Source: Spiroplasma endosymbiont of Crioceris asparagi
Lineage (GTDB): Bacteria > Bacillota_I > Bacilli_A > Mycoplasmatales > Mycoplasmataceae
Assembly: GCF_964020035.1 (NCBI RefSeq)
Contig: NZ_OZ026475.1
Location: 637,401 to 701,400 of the forward strand
Direction: 5' to 3'
DNA length: 64,000 nt
The translations under genes were made by a program, and so were the position numbers. Under the pieces are notes generated by a model. The model worked only from the letters and a program-made list of their open reading frames with translations, ran no database searches and was not told the origin of the DNA. This document shows, in pieces, positions 21,980 through 32,461 of the stretch; positions within the stretch are counted from its first letter, which is position 1; the number at the start of each line of letters is the position of its first letter.

Positions 21980-23821
21980 CTATATAATTTTTAAAATTGA
22001 ATTGAAGTCAAAATAAAGCGAAACATTTTCATCAATTTTATACTTGTTATTGCTTTGAAATGAAATGAAATGTCCTTGATTATCAATGCCAGAATAAAGA
22101 TTTGAACCAGCTTCACCAACACCTAAAACTTTCACTTTTATTTTAATATAATTACTTTCTAAATTTTTTTTATTATCTTTAATTCCAAGAGGATTTAAAT
22201 AGACAAAACCCTTTTTCTTAAATTTAATATTTCTACTATTATTTAATGTTTTTCCCATAATTTTTATAGTGTTGTTTTCTTCATAACGATAAGCGATTTT
22301 GTTTTGTTTGCCAAGAATTTTATCAATTTTGACAATATTTTCTTTTAAATAATCACTTAAATTAATTTGCATTGTTCTGTGATCATTTAATTGATAAATA
22401 TTATCTTGTGTAAATGAAATACTATTTAAGACTTCATCGATAATTATTATTGATTTATTTTTTTCAGTTTTTAGTACATTGCTTAAAGTTTTAAATAAAT
22501 CAAGCAATTCATTTTCATTCATGTTTTTGGTAATTTTATATAAAATAATATTTTTTCGATCAAACAAAAATGATTGAATTATTTTGACATAACTAGTATA
22601 AAGATTATTTTTAATAAAAATATTTTTAAAATTAATTCTTAATTTTCCAGTTAATCTTTCAACATCTTTTTGAACTTGTGTATAAATATTTTCTTTTTTC
22701 TTTTGAAGCATTTTTTTGTAGTTTTCAAAGTTAGCGGGAATTCCATAAACTAATTCACTATTTAAAACTTTCTCATGATATTCATGTGTCCACTCAACAA
22801 TTTTTGATCTAAAAATAATCATTTCATCATTTAAACCTTGAAAAATAATTTTCTCTTGTTTTTCAATAAAGTTTTTACGTTCATTTTCAGAAATAACTAC
22901 TCAAGGACAAATCTCATCAATTTTTTTTATTTTTTTCTTAGTTTTTTTATTAACGTATGAAATAATTTGTTGTGTTAAATTATTTAAAATAAAGTTGTTG
23001 GCTTTAATTTTTGACTTCAATCTTGAAACCTCAATATCAATCAAACTTAATTGTCTTTTTACTATATAAAATGTTTCTTTAAAGGCTAATTTATTTAAAA
23101 CTTCTTTTTTATTTCTTAAAAATGTTTTTTTGTTTTTATATTCACAAAAACACATATTTCTCATATCCACAAGCGTATATATTTTATCTCACAAACTTTG
23201 ATAGAAGATTTTTAGTAAAGCTTGTTGTCTAAGTTTTTCATACATAAAAAAATACTCTTTAAGAAGATTTTTTAAATCATTACTAAAACCGAATTCTTCT
23301 AATTCAATTTTTTTGTTGTTGTATTCCATTCTTTGATCAAAAAAATCTTTTACCATTTGTGTTTCAACTTCTTTTACTGAATTAACAAATGCTCTAAGTT
23401 TTTCATCAATCTTTTCTTTAAGTCTAAGTTCTGTTAAATTATTCTTTGATTGCTTATAACTTAAATATTCAAATTTATTCTCATAATAATTACTTTTATA
23501 TTTTTTAAAAGCTTTGGAATCTAACAACACAGAAAAATAAAAATATATTTCTTTTGTCACAAAACGTCGTCAAATTTCATTAGGTTTAATTGAAACTATT
23601 TTTCTTTTGGTTCATGAACTTGCAACCCTGTCATATCCATTTATTTTAAAAACTCCTGACTTAATATTATTTTTTCCGTTAAGTGCAAGATAAAAATTTT
23701 TAAGCAATAAAGATTCTTCTGAAATCACAAATTTAATCTGATTGTTTCCAATTTCAAAATCTATTTTTTTGGGCTTAAATTGTTTTTTAGTAAACTCTAA
23801 TTTTTCAATTTTATAACTCAT
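21980..23821 (-). CDS. Degenerate ABC-type ATPase with large helical insert (pseudo-ATPase)
   Basis: 613 residues, read through three UGA-Trp codons. Residues about 20-65 align with the start of an ABC ATPase (pattern G..G.GKST..L.I.G....G.I.ING.D), but the Walker A position reads ISEESLLLKNF: the glycines and the lysine-threonine are gone. Residues about 75-335 are a helical, charged, probably coiled-coil insert. Around residue 440 IIIIDEVLNSISF resembles Walker B plus D-loop, and the last 90 residues (VKVLGVGEAGSNLYSGIDNQGHFISF...) look like the TOBE domain of MalK/UgpC-type ATPases. It is probably the first gene of a unit with nrnA, tdk, prfA and prmC. Relation to sugar or glycerophosphate importers is inference. 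Confidence 0.68.
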
Positions 23822-23859
23822 AATCTATCCTATACATATTTTAATATGTTTTCTTAAAT

Positions 23860-23890
23860 AAAAAACCAGTTATATTAAAACTGGTTTTAA
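23860..23890 (-). terminator. Terminator of rpmE
   Basis: AAACCAGT/ACTGGTTT hairpin with T tail on the minus strand, between rpmE and the degenerate ABC gene. Confidence 0.85.
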
Positions 23891-23902
23891 TTAATGATTA
23901 AA

Positions 23903-24328
23903 TTATTTTTTTGCTTCTGTTTCTTTGTTATTTACTTTAACTTCAGAAGTTTTTTCTTCTTTTTTAGCGGCTACTTTAATTTCTTTAGTTTCACCATCAT
24001 TAGAACTTGTTACTTTTGATAATTCTTTTAAGTCTGATAAATCTCTAACTATTTTTTCTTTTTTATTATGTTTTTTATTTTCTGATTTAGTTTCAAAATG
24101 TTTTGCCTCTAATTTTTCTTTTTGAGCAAATCTCTCTTTGAATTTTTCAACCCTTCCTTCAGTATTTGAAAAGTTTTGTTTTCCTGTGTAAAAAGGGTGG
24201 CATTTTGAACATGTGTCAATTCTTACGTCTTGTGATAATGTGGTTCCAACTATTAATTTATTACCACATGTTGCACAAATAAAGGTTGCGTTGTCAAAAT
24301 ATTTAGGATGTATATTTTCTTTTGGCAT
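23903..24328 (-). CDS. rpmE: 50S ribosomal protein L31 with long charged C-terminal extension
   Basis: 141 residues. The first 65 or so are zinc-type L31: MPKENIHPKYFDNATFICATCGNKL, with CATC and CSKC as zinc ligands and HPFYTGKQNF. The remaining 75 residues are a Lys/Glu/Ser-rich low-complexity tail absent from standard L31 (65-95 residues). Monocistronic with its own promoter and terminator. Confidence 0.93.
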   Translation of the reverse strand: MPKENIHPKYFDNATFICATCGNKLIVGTTLSQDVRIDTCSKCHPFYTGKQNFSNTEGRVEKFKERFAQKEKLEAKHFETKSENKKHNKKEKIVRDLSDLKELSKVTSSNDGETKEIKVAAKKEEKTSEVKVNNKETEAKK

Positions 24329-24353
24329 GTTATTCTCCTTAACAATATATTAG

Positions 24354-24362
24354 ATTATAACA
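24354..24362 (-). promoter_or_regulatory. Extended -10 promoter of rpmE
   Basis: Minus strand TGTTATAAT: an extended -10 (TGnTATAAT), about 26 bp before the rpmE start, with a weak TTATAA at 17-bp spacing as -35. A GGAG ribosome binding site follows. Confidence 0.55.
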
Positions 24363-24407
24363 AATAATTAATAAAATTATAAAGATAATAAGTTTTGAAA
24401 ATATATT

Positions 24408-25334
24408 TTAAAATATTTTAGTTCCTCCCTTTCCATGAATAACATTTTTTGCTTCCTCTAATGAACCTATATAAGACTCAATTTTGGTTTTTTCTACAAA
24501 AGACATAGCTGCTTGAATTTTGGGCAACATGCTTCCTGGAGCAAATTGATTTTCATCAATATATTTTTTACAATCTAATAATGAAATTTCATCAAGACTT
24601 ATTTGGTTTTCTTTTTTATAATTAATCATTACTTTGTTAACTGCTGTTAAAATTATGAACTTGTCTGCTTTAATTATTTCTGCAACTTTTGCTGCTGCAA
24701 AATCTTTATCAATAACTGCTGCCACACCAACATATTCATCTTTTTCTTTAATTACAGGTATTCCCCCACCACCAGCTGTTATTGTGACAAAATTAGATTC
24801 CATCATTTTTTTTATCACTTCTTTTTCAACTATATCGATAGGTTTTGGGGAAGCAATAACTCTTCTTCATCCTCTACCAGCATCTTCTTTAATTGATCAT
24901 TTGTTTTCAGATGCTAATTTTTTAGCATCTTCTTCTTTATAAAATGATCCAATTGGTTTAGAGGGATTTTGAAAAGCAATATCATTTTTATCAACAACTG
25001 TTTGAGTAATTATGGTGGCAACATTTTTATTAATTGACCTTTTTGAAAGTTCAAAGTTTAAAGCATTTTGAAGATGATAACCAATATAACCCTGACTCAT
25101 GCTTCCGCATTCAGGAAAATCAACAATTGGAGAATTTTTATTTACCTCATTTGCTAAACTAAATCCTAAATTTATCATTCCAACCTGTGGGCCATTTCCA
25201 TGAACAATTGTTAATGAATGTCCCTCTTCAATAATATCAACTAAATATTTAGCTGTGTTTTTTACTATTTGTTTTTGTTCTGAGGGTGAATTACCAAGTG
25301 CATTACCCCCAATAGCTATTACTATTTTTGACAT
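24408..25334 (-). CDS. arcC: Carbamate kinase
   Basis: 308 residues. Last step of the arginine deiminase pathway: carbamoyl phosphate plus ADP gives ATP, CO2 and ammonia. MSKIVIAIGGNALGN, VHGNGPQVG, and the TAGGGGIPVI segment are family signatures. One UGA-Trp. Last gene of the arc cluster, 19 bp after the antiporter gene; no obvious strong terminator follows. Confidence 0.96.
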
Positions 25335-25352
25335 ATTTTTTCCTTTTCTAAA

Positions 25353-26861
25353 TTATGCAATGTTTTCTGCACCTTTAATTCCACTTATTGCTCCACCAAT
25401 TAAAAGTAGCGCAAAACTTGCTAATGTTAAAATTAGTATAATTTTTCACATATTTTTTAAATATTGACCATAATCAATTTTTGCAATTGAAATCGCCCCC
25501 ATTACAACACCTGAAGTTGGTGTAAATAAATTTAATATTCCACAAGCAAATGAAAATGCTGTAATTATTCCCGATGTTAAAACATTAGGATCTTTTGCCA
25601 TAACTCCTTGCAACAGTGGAATTACCGCTGTTGCAAAACCTGATGTTGATGGTATTAAAAATGATAATGGTAAAAAAGCAATAAATAATACCATTAAAAT
25701 AACAATGCTGTTTCCCATATTTCCAACTGAATTAGCTAAACCATTAACAAATAACTCTTGCATATGAGAGGTAGTTAAAATGAAACCAACACCTGCGGCT
25801 GTAGCAATTATTAAACAAACAGATAATATATCTGAAGCACCTAATAAAAATTCTTTGATGAATTTATCTTCTCCCAGACCATTAACAATTCCTAAAACAA
25901 TTGAACCTATTAAAAACATTGCGGCCACAATATCTAATCCACCGTGACCAAATCCATCTGCCTTACCAGTTAAATAAGGAAAATTAATAATTACATTTTT
26001 TCCAAATCTTTCCATAATATCTGTTTTAAAAATTGCATCTCAATTTACTAAATAGCAAATCATAAAAGTAAGAACAAGAAAAAATATTATAATTGTGGTT
26101 TTTCTTCTTCCATTCATTTCAATTTTTTCTATTTTTTCTGATAAAAAGAATTTTTTATCTTCTTCTAGTGTTTTAAAAAAACATGATTTTTGTGGATTTC
26201 TTTTAATTTTATATGCATAAATAATTACAAATGTTATTGAGATGGTGGTTAATACTAATCAAGAAACTATTCTTCAAACAAGTCCATCTCCAACACTTGT
26301 TTTAATATCTTTAATACCATTAATTGCAACACCTATCAAAAATGGGTTTACAGTTGAAGCTAAAACTCCCACTCCAGCTCCAAGCATAACAATTAAAAAA
26401 CCTACTCATTTATCAAATCCGGCAGCAATCATCAATGGAATGCATATTAAATAAAATCCCAATGATTCTTCAGCCATTCCTTCTGTTGTTCCACATATTG
26501 AGAAAAATGTCATTAATGGAATGATTGCTCAAATTTCTTTACCTTTCATTTTTCTGGTTATACCTTGTGAAAATCCTTCTAACGCCTTAGAAGAAACAAC
26601 AATTGTTATAAATGAACCAAGTATTAAAATAAAAATTAAAATGTCTGCTTTACCAATAAAACCTTTTATTGGAGCTCAAAATATATCAAATATCCCCATA
26701 GCCTCAATATTTGTGTTTTGATTATTTACTTTTGTACTTACTCCAGATCATTTTAAAAATCAAGATATAATTACTAGCGCTGCAATTATTATCATTAAAA
26801 TACTAAATGCCGACAACATTTTAAAATGAAACTTATGTTTTGATTTTGTTTTAATCATATA
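25353..26861 (-). CDS. YfcC-family membrane transporter, probable arginine/ornithine antiporter
   Basis: 502 residues, about 12 hydrophobic segments, UGA-Trp codons. It resembles the YfcC/DcuC-like (C4-dicarboxylate carrier superfamily) proteins, with FSICGTTEGMAEESLGFY and PSTSGFATAVIPLLQGV repeats near the two half-transporter hairpins. Context between argF and arcC strongly suggests it is the arginine-for-ornithine exchanger that feeds the pathway, as in other Mollicutes; it is not the classic APC-type ArcD. Substrate is inference from context. Confidence 0.85.
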
Positions 26862-26887
26862 CCTCCTTTTTTAATATAAAGAAGAAA

Positions 26888-27883
26888 TTATTTACCTATT
26901 GTCGCAACCATAATTGCTTTAATTGAATGTAAACGGTTTTCTGCTTCTTCAAACACTCATGATCTTTTTGATTCAAATACATCATTTGTGACTTCCATTT
27001 CTTTTAATCCAAATTTTTCATGAATTTCTTTTCCAATGTTGGTATTTAAATCATGATAAGATGGTAAACAATGCATAAATATTGCTTCCTTATCAGCAAC
27101 CTCAAATAATTTTTTATTTACTTGATAAGGTTTTAAAAGTTTAATTCTTTCTTCTCAAACTTCTTTTGGTTCTCCCATTGAAACCCAAATATCAGTATAA
27201 ATAACGTGTGCGCCTTTGGCTGCTGTCAAAGGATCTTCTACAAACTCTAATTTAGCACCTGTTTCTTTTGCAATTTCTTTACATTTATTAATTATAGTTT
27301 CATTAGGTCACAATTTTTTAGGACCACATGCTACAAAGTGAACACCCAATTTAGCACCACAAATCATTAAAGAATTAGCAACATTATTTCTTGCATCACC
27401 AAAAAATACAACTTTAATTCCTTTTAAATCTTGACCAAATTTTTCTCTCATTGTCATATAGTCTGCAATCATTTGTGTTGGGTGATATAGTTCAGAAAGC
27501 CCATTATAAACTGGAACCCCTGCATATTTCGCTAATTCATCACAATCAGATTGTTTCATACATCTAAATTCAATAGCATCATACATTCTTCCTAAAACTC
27601 TTGCTGTATCAGCAATAGATTCTTTAATTCCCATTTGTGAACCTTCAGCTCCAATGTATGTAACATGTGCACCTTGATCTAATGCAGCAACTTCAAACGC
27701 GCATCTAGTTCTTGTTGATGTTTTTTGAAATAAAATTACAATATTTTTACCTTTTAAATTTTCTTGTTCATTACCTGCATATTTTGCACGTTTTAAATCT
27801 CTAGACAAATCTAATAAGTACTCAATTTCTCTTGTAGAAAAATCAAGTAGTGTTAATAAATTTCTTCCTTTTAAATTAATCAT
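26888..27883 (-). CDS. argF: Ornithine carbamoyltransferase, catabolic
   Basis: 331 residues. Converts citrulline and phosphate to ornithine and carbamoyl phosphate in the deiminase pathway. Carbamoyl phosphate site [13 protein letters not shown], then [22 protein letters not shown] and HPTQM; the C-terminal half retains the HCLP ornithine-site motif. Located 18 bp after arcA and 26 bp before the antiporter gene. Also called arcB in this context. Confidence 0.96.
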
Positions 27884-27901
27884 TTTAATTCTCCTGTTCT
27901 T

Positions 27902-29080
27902 TTATATATTTTCTCTTTCGATTGGCATTGACATACATCTTGGCCCACCGCGCCCTCTTGATAATTCACTTGAAGGAACTTCTAAGACTTTAACGCCAGC
28001 ATCTTTTAACATTGAAATAGTTTTGTGATTACGTTCATAAGCGATAACTACTCCTGGTTTAATTGTTAAAACATTAGTACCATCATTTCATTGTTCTCTA
28101 CCGGCAGCAATTTTATCTTCACCACCACATTTAATAATTATTGGTTCTTTTCCAATTAATTCTTTCAATAGTTCTGAAAGTGATTGATTTAATAATTCTT
28201 TTTTATTTTCTGTTATTTTGTAAATTTTGAATAAATTTTCATCGTCAAATATTAATGGATGAGCAATAAATTTATCATAGTCAATATTTGTGAACACAGT
28301 ATCTAAATGCATGTATGCTCTTGATTTGGGTAATTCAAGCACAATTATTTGTTTAAATGTGTCTTCTTTAAGTATTTTTTTAGATAGTTTTTCAATCGCA
28401 TTAAGTGATGTTCTTTGTGATGCTCCAATTACTAGTGTGTCAGCATTTAAGACCATTACATCACCACCCTCAATGTTATCTTTTGAATCTCTTTCATATC
28501 ATAGTGGGGTATCTTTAAAATCTTTGTGGTATTTGAAAACATATTCTGGAAATATGGTTTCACGATTTCTAGTAACACTTCACATATGATTTAAAATAAT
28601 TCCCTTTCCAGAAGATGCAAATGGATCTCTTTGAAATAAAGTGTTTGGTAATGGGTCTGTAATAAATGGATAATCTTCTTTATTTGAAGTGTCTAAATCT
28701 ATTTTCATAGTTCCCCCAATCATTTCATTTACCATTTCCAAATTAGGCATTTTTGTAATAAATTCTAAATATTGTTGTTTTCATTTTTTATCAATATTTG
28801 CTTCTTCTACAAATTTATTAATAAATTCACTCCTGATTTCTGGATTTTGTTCTATGGTTTCTGCCATTAATTCTTCAATGTAATAAACTTTAACTCCGTT
28901 TGCTTTTAAAACTGAGGCAAAATTATCATGTTCTTGACGAGCAATTTTTAAAAATGGAATGTCATCAAATAACAATCTTTCTAATAATTCTGGTGTTAAA
29001 TTTTCAACTTCTTTTCCGGGTCTGTGTAATAAAACAGAATTTAACTTCCCTATTTCTGAATATACTTTAATTTTATTCAT
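27902..29080 (-). CDS. arcA: Arginine deiminase
   Basis: 392 residues, slightly shorter than the usual 405-410. Hydrolyses arginine to citrulline and ammonia. Guanidinium-binding FQRDPFA and [15 protein letters not shown] with the catalytic His, and the nucleophilic Cys in [11 protein letters not shown] are all present. Start at 29080 is set by a GGAGGA site; an upstream in-frame Met is in leader RNA. First gene of arcA-argF-antiporter-arcC, behind a promoter and a long palindrome. Confidence 0.97.
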
Positions 29081-29153
29081 ATCCTCCTCCTTGTGCGTTA
29101 TGCACGGTTTTGATATTTTCTTTTCTTTTAATATGGATAATCTATTTATAAAT

Positions 29154-29182
29154 AAATTACCCATACTCTTATTTAACAACAA
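29154..29182 (-). promoter_or_regulatory. Promoter of the arginine deiminase operon
   Basis: Minus strand TTGTTG (29177-29182), 17-bp spacer, TAATTT (29154-29159), giving a leader of about 65 nt before arcA. Confidence 0.5.
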
Positions 29183-29191
29183 AAACAAAAT

Positions 29192-29225
29192 AAAAATAGG
29201 TTATTTTCCAAAATACCTATTTTTA
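29192..29225. promoter_or_regulatory. 34-bp palindrome upstream of the arc promoter
   Basis: AAAAATAGG, one unpaired T, TATTTT, CC, then AAAATA and CCTATTTTT: a 15-bp inverted repeat with one bulge and a 2-nt centre, ending about 10 bp before the -35. It is flanked by T-rich DNA on both strands. It could be an activator or repressor site for the arc operon, or a second terminator for the fba unit. Confidence 0.55.
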
Positions 29226-29265
29226 TTGGATAAATTTCCATTTATTATTATTTTAATATTCATAA

Positions 29266-29293
29266 AAAAATAATGCCTTTTGACATTATTTTT
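29266..29293 (-). terminator. Terminator of the fba/HTH unit
   Basis: AAAAATAATG/CATTATTTTT (10 bp, 8-nt loop) with T tail; it overlaps the last codons of the small HTH gene. Confidence 0.8.
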
Positions 29294-29459
29294 CGTATTT
29301 TGTTTTTAACCCTTCAAATCCGTGTTCTTCATATTGTTTAAGTCATCTTCTTAAAGAAGATACACTAATATTTCTTGTCGGTGCAAAACTAATAATTGTT
29401 GCTCCTGATTTTTTAAAGTCTTCAATGATTTTTAATTTTTCCTTTGCAACTATAAGCAT
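29286..29459 (-). CDS. Orphan HTH protein, IS3/IS150 OrfA-like fragment
   Basis: 57 residues with one UGA-Trp: EKLKIIEDFKKSGATIISFAPTRNISVSSLRRWLKQYEEHGFEGL. The helix-turn-helix pattern with S-LRRW...Y...G..GL is typical of the first HTH of IS3/IS150 transposase OrfA, which is normally 90-170 residues. No second HTH, no OrfB and no inverted repeats are nearby, so it is either a relic of an insertion or a captured DNA-binding domain. It starts 14 bp after the fba stop and ends at the terminator, so it would be cotranscribed with fba. No clear ribosome binding site. Confidence 0.5.
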
Positions 29460-29473
29460 ATAGAACTAATTAT

Positions 29474-30367
29474 TTATTTTGCTTTTCCGTAGCAACCAAA
29501 CATTTTTGTTAATTCATTGAATGTGTCTTTAATTGCTTGCGCACCAGGTGCCATTAATTTACGTGGATCAAATCCTTTGGCATTGTCATCTAAATCTTTT
29601 TTAGCTTCAATATATTTTCTTGTAGCATCTCTAAATGATAATTGTAATTCTGTGTTTACATTAATTTTTGAAATTCCTAAGCTAATTGCTTTTTTAACTT
29701 GGTCTTGAGGAATTCCGCTTCCACCATGTAGAACCATAGGCATTTTACATGCATTTTGTAATTCTTCTAATGTTTCAAATGAAAGTGTTTTTCATCATGA
29801 TGGATATTTACCATGAATATTTCCAATACCAGCAGCTAAAATATCAATACCTAATGATGCCATTTCTTTTGCTTGTTTTGGATCTCCTAATTCACCTTGT
29901 CCTACAACACCATCTTCTTCTCCACCAATTGAACCAATTTCTGCTTCAATTGAAACTTCGTATGATTTTGCGAATTCAATTAATTCTTTAGTTTTTTTAA
30001 TGTTTTCTTCATATGCTAAATGTGAACCATCAAACATAACTGATGAATAACCTGCTTCAATACATTTTTTAGCCATTTCTAATGATTGACCGTGATCTAG
30101 ATGTAGAGAAACTGGAACAGTAATATTTAAGTCATCTAATAAACCATTAACCATTCCTACGATTGTTTTAACTCCACCCATGTATTTTATTGCACCTTCT
30201 GATGTACCAAGAATTACTGGTGTTTTAGATTCTTGTGCAGCTTGTAAAACTGCTTTTGTTCATTCTAAATTGTTAATGTTAAAATGACCAACAGCATATT
30301 TATTTTTATGTGCTTCGTTAACCATTTCTTTGGCATTAACTAATTTTTTGTGATATATTTTTGCCAT
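29474..30367 (-). CDS. fba: Fructose-bisphosphate aldolase, class II
   Basis: 297 residues. Zinc-dependent glycolytic aldolase. N-terminal AVGHFNINNLEW, LHLDHGQSLEMAKKCIEAGYSSVMFDGSHL with the zinc His, EAEIGSIGGEEDGV, and LHGGSGIP are class II motifs. UGA-Trp codons present. Unusual GGGGGA ribosome binding site. A TATAAT lies 22 bp upstream of the start, so it is probably separately transcribed from pyrG. Confidence 0.97.
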
Positions 30368-30419
30368 ATATTTTCCCCCAATATCTTAATTATATATATT
30401 AATTACTAATGTTTATTAA

Positions 30420-32024
30420 CTAATTTAAACTTTTGCTAATTGCTTCTACAAAACCCATGAACAATGGATTTGGTTCATTAATTTTAGAAGTAAACTCTGG
30501 ATGATATTGACTTCCAATAAAAAATGGATGATCTTTTAATTCGATTATTTCTACTAATTCGTTACCATCATTTATCCCAGAAATTAACATTCCATTTTCA
30601 ATAAACATTTCTTTATACTTGCTATTAAATTCATATCTGTGTCTATGTCTTTCAATAATAGTATCTTTTTTATAAAGTTCAAATGCTAAAGTGTTTTTGC
30701 TAATTTTTGTTGTGTATCCACCAAGTCTTAAAGTACCACCTAAATTTTTACTATTATGATCTTCAATAATATAAATAACAGGATTTTTAGTTTTAGAATC
30801 AACTTCTGTTGTATTTGCATCTTTTAAATTTAAAACGTTTCGCGCAAACTCAATTGCTGCCATTTGCATTCCGTAGCAAATTCCTAAATATGGAATTTTA
30901 TTTTCTCTTGCAAATTTAGCAGCTCATATTTTTCCTTCAGTTCCATCTGAACCAAAACCACCAGGAACCAATATTCCTTTTGAATCTTTTAACAAATCTT
31001 TATAATTTTCTTCATTTAAGTTTCTAGCATCGATTCAATTAATTTCAATTTTTTTTCTTTGTCAATATCCACTAATTTTTAAAGATTCTAGAATTGATAA
31101 ATAGGCATCTTGCAATGCGATGTATTTCCCAACAATTGTGATTGGCACAACATCTTCTGATGCGTTGATATTTTTTACAATTAAATCTCAAGTTTTTGTA
31201 TTTAATTTTTTTGTATTAATTTTTAATTTTTCACCAATTAGTTTATGAACGCTTTGTCCAATTAAAACTTTAGGAACGTTATAAATTGTTTTTTCATTTT
31301 TACACAAAATAATTTCATTTGATCTTAAGTTACATGAACTAGAAAGTTTTTGTTTTATAGATTCTGAAATTTCTTTTTCACTTCTAATTACTAGCATATC
31401 TGGTTGAATCCCAATACTTAGCAAACTCTTAATTGAATGTTGTACTGGTTTTGTTTTGTGTTCTCCAGTTGCATTTAAGAAAGGTAACAATGCTACATGA
31501 ATAAAAAATGTATCTTCACGATTTAAATCATTTTTAATTTGTCTAATAGATTCCAGGAATGGAAGTGATTCAATATCTCCAACTGTTCCCCCAATTTCAC
31601 AAATAACAATATCATATTTATCAACTCCATTAAATTGATTAATTTTTGATTTTATTAAATCAGTAACATGAGGAATTATTTGAACGGTTTTACCTAAATA
31701 ATCACCACGGCGTTCTTTTTCTAAAACTTCTTTGTAAATTTTACCGGCACTAAAAGAAGAATATTTGGTAAGGTTAACATTACCAAATCTTTCATAATTA
31801 CCTAAATCTAAATCTGTTTCAGCACCATCTTCGGTAACGAATACTTCTCCATGTTCAATTGGGTTCATTGTTCCTGGATCTATATTTAAATAAGGATCTT
31901 GTTTTTGCAAAAAGACATTTAAACCTGATGATTTAAGAATTGCTCCAATAGAACTAGCTATAATTCCTTTCCCAATTCCTGAAACAACACCACCTGTAAT
32001 AAAAATATATTTTGTTTTTTTCAT
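30420..32024 (-). CDS. pyrG: CTP synthase
   Basis: 534 residues. Aminates UTP to CTP with glutamine. The N-terminal synthetase domain starts [26 protein letters not shown], with the [13 protein letters not shown] segment. The C-terminal class I glutamine amidotransferase domain includes the GxCxG-type nucleophile region ([19 protein letters not shown]). The start at 32024 is preferred over the Met five codons earlier because the GGGGGA site lies between them. Separated from rpoE by a terminator. Confidence 0.96.
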
Positions 32025-32033
32025 TTTTCCCCC

Positions 32034-32060
32034 AAACAAAAAAGTATGTTAAAACATACT
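32034..32060 (-). terminator. Terminator of rpoE
   Basis: AGTATGTT/AACATACT hairpin (32043-32060, 2-nt loop) followed by TTTTTTGTTT on the minus strand, between rpoE and pyrG. Confidence 0.85.
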
Positions 32061-32061
32061 A

Positions 32062-32439
32062 CTAATATTCATCTTCTTCTAAATCATCATCTAGATTAAT
32101 ATCATCACTTTGTAAATCATCATTTAATTCTAGTGTGTCGCTAGCATCGTTAAAATCATCAAATTCTTCTGTTGTTTCAAAATTATCAATATAGTCATAT
32201 TGTTTTTTAACATCTTCTGATTTTAAGTGTTGTCTTAATCCTCATTTACCTTCACTAGTTAATGCAAATCTATTATCTAAGACTAGGTCGCTGTACAAAT
32301 CAGCTATTATTTCATTTTTTTGATTATTTGTATCAAGTTTATATTTTGATGAAATCTTTTTTCATATTTCTTCAAATGAAGCACTTCCCTTTAGTTTAAG
32401 CAAGTATTCATAAACTATTTCAATTAATGATTCATTCAT
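32062..32439 (-). CDS. rpoE: RNA polymerase delta subunit
   Basis: 125 residues. N-terminal winged-helix domain (HARE-HTH), MNESLIEIVYEYLLKLKGSASFEEIWKKI...DNRFALTSEGKWGLRQHL, followed by a strongly acidic C-terminal tail ending DDINLDDDLEEDEY. This two-part layout is specific to Firmicutes/Mollicutes delta, which speeds recycling of RNA polymerase. Neighbour of pyrG as in Bacillus. Confidence 0.93.
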
Positions 32440-32461
32440 TTTTGCCTCCAAAATTATATGC

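Noticed and set aside
29094..29106. GTGC/GCAC inverted repeat next to the arcA ribosome binding site
   Set aside because: Only 4 bp per arm; too short to call a regulatory hairpin.
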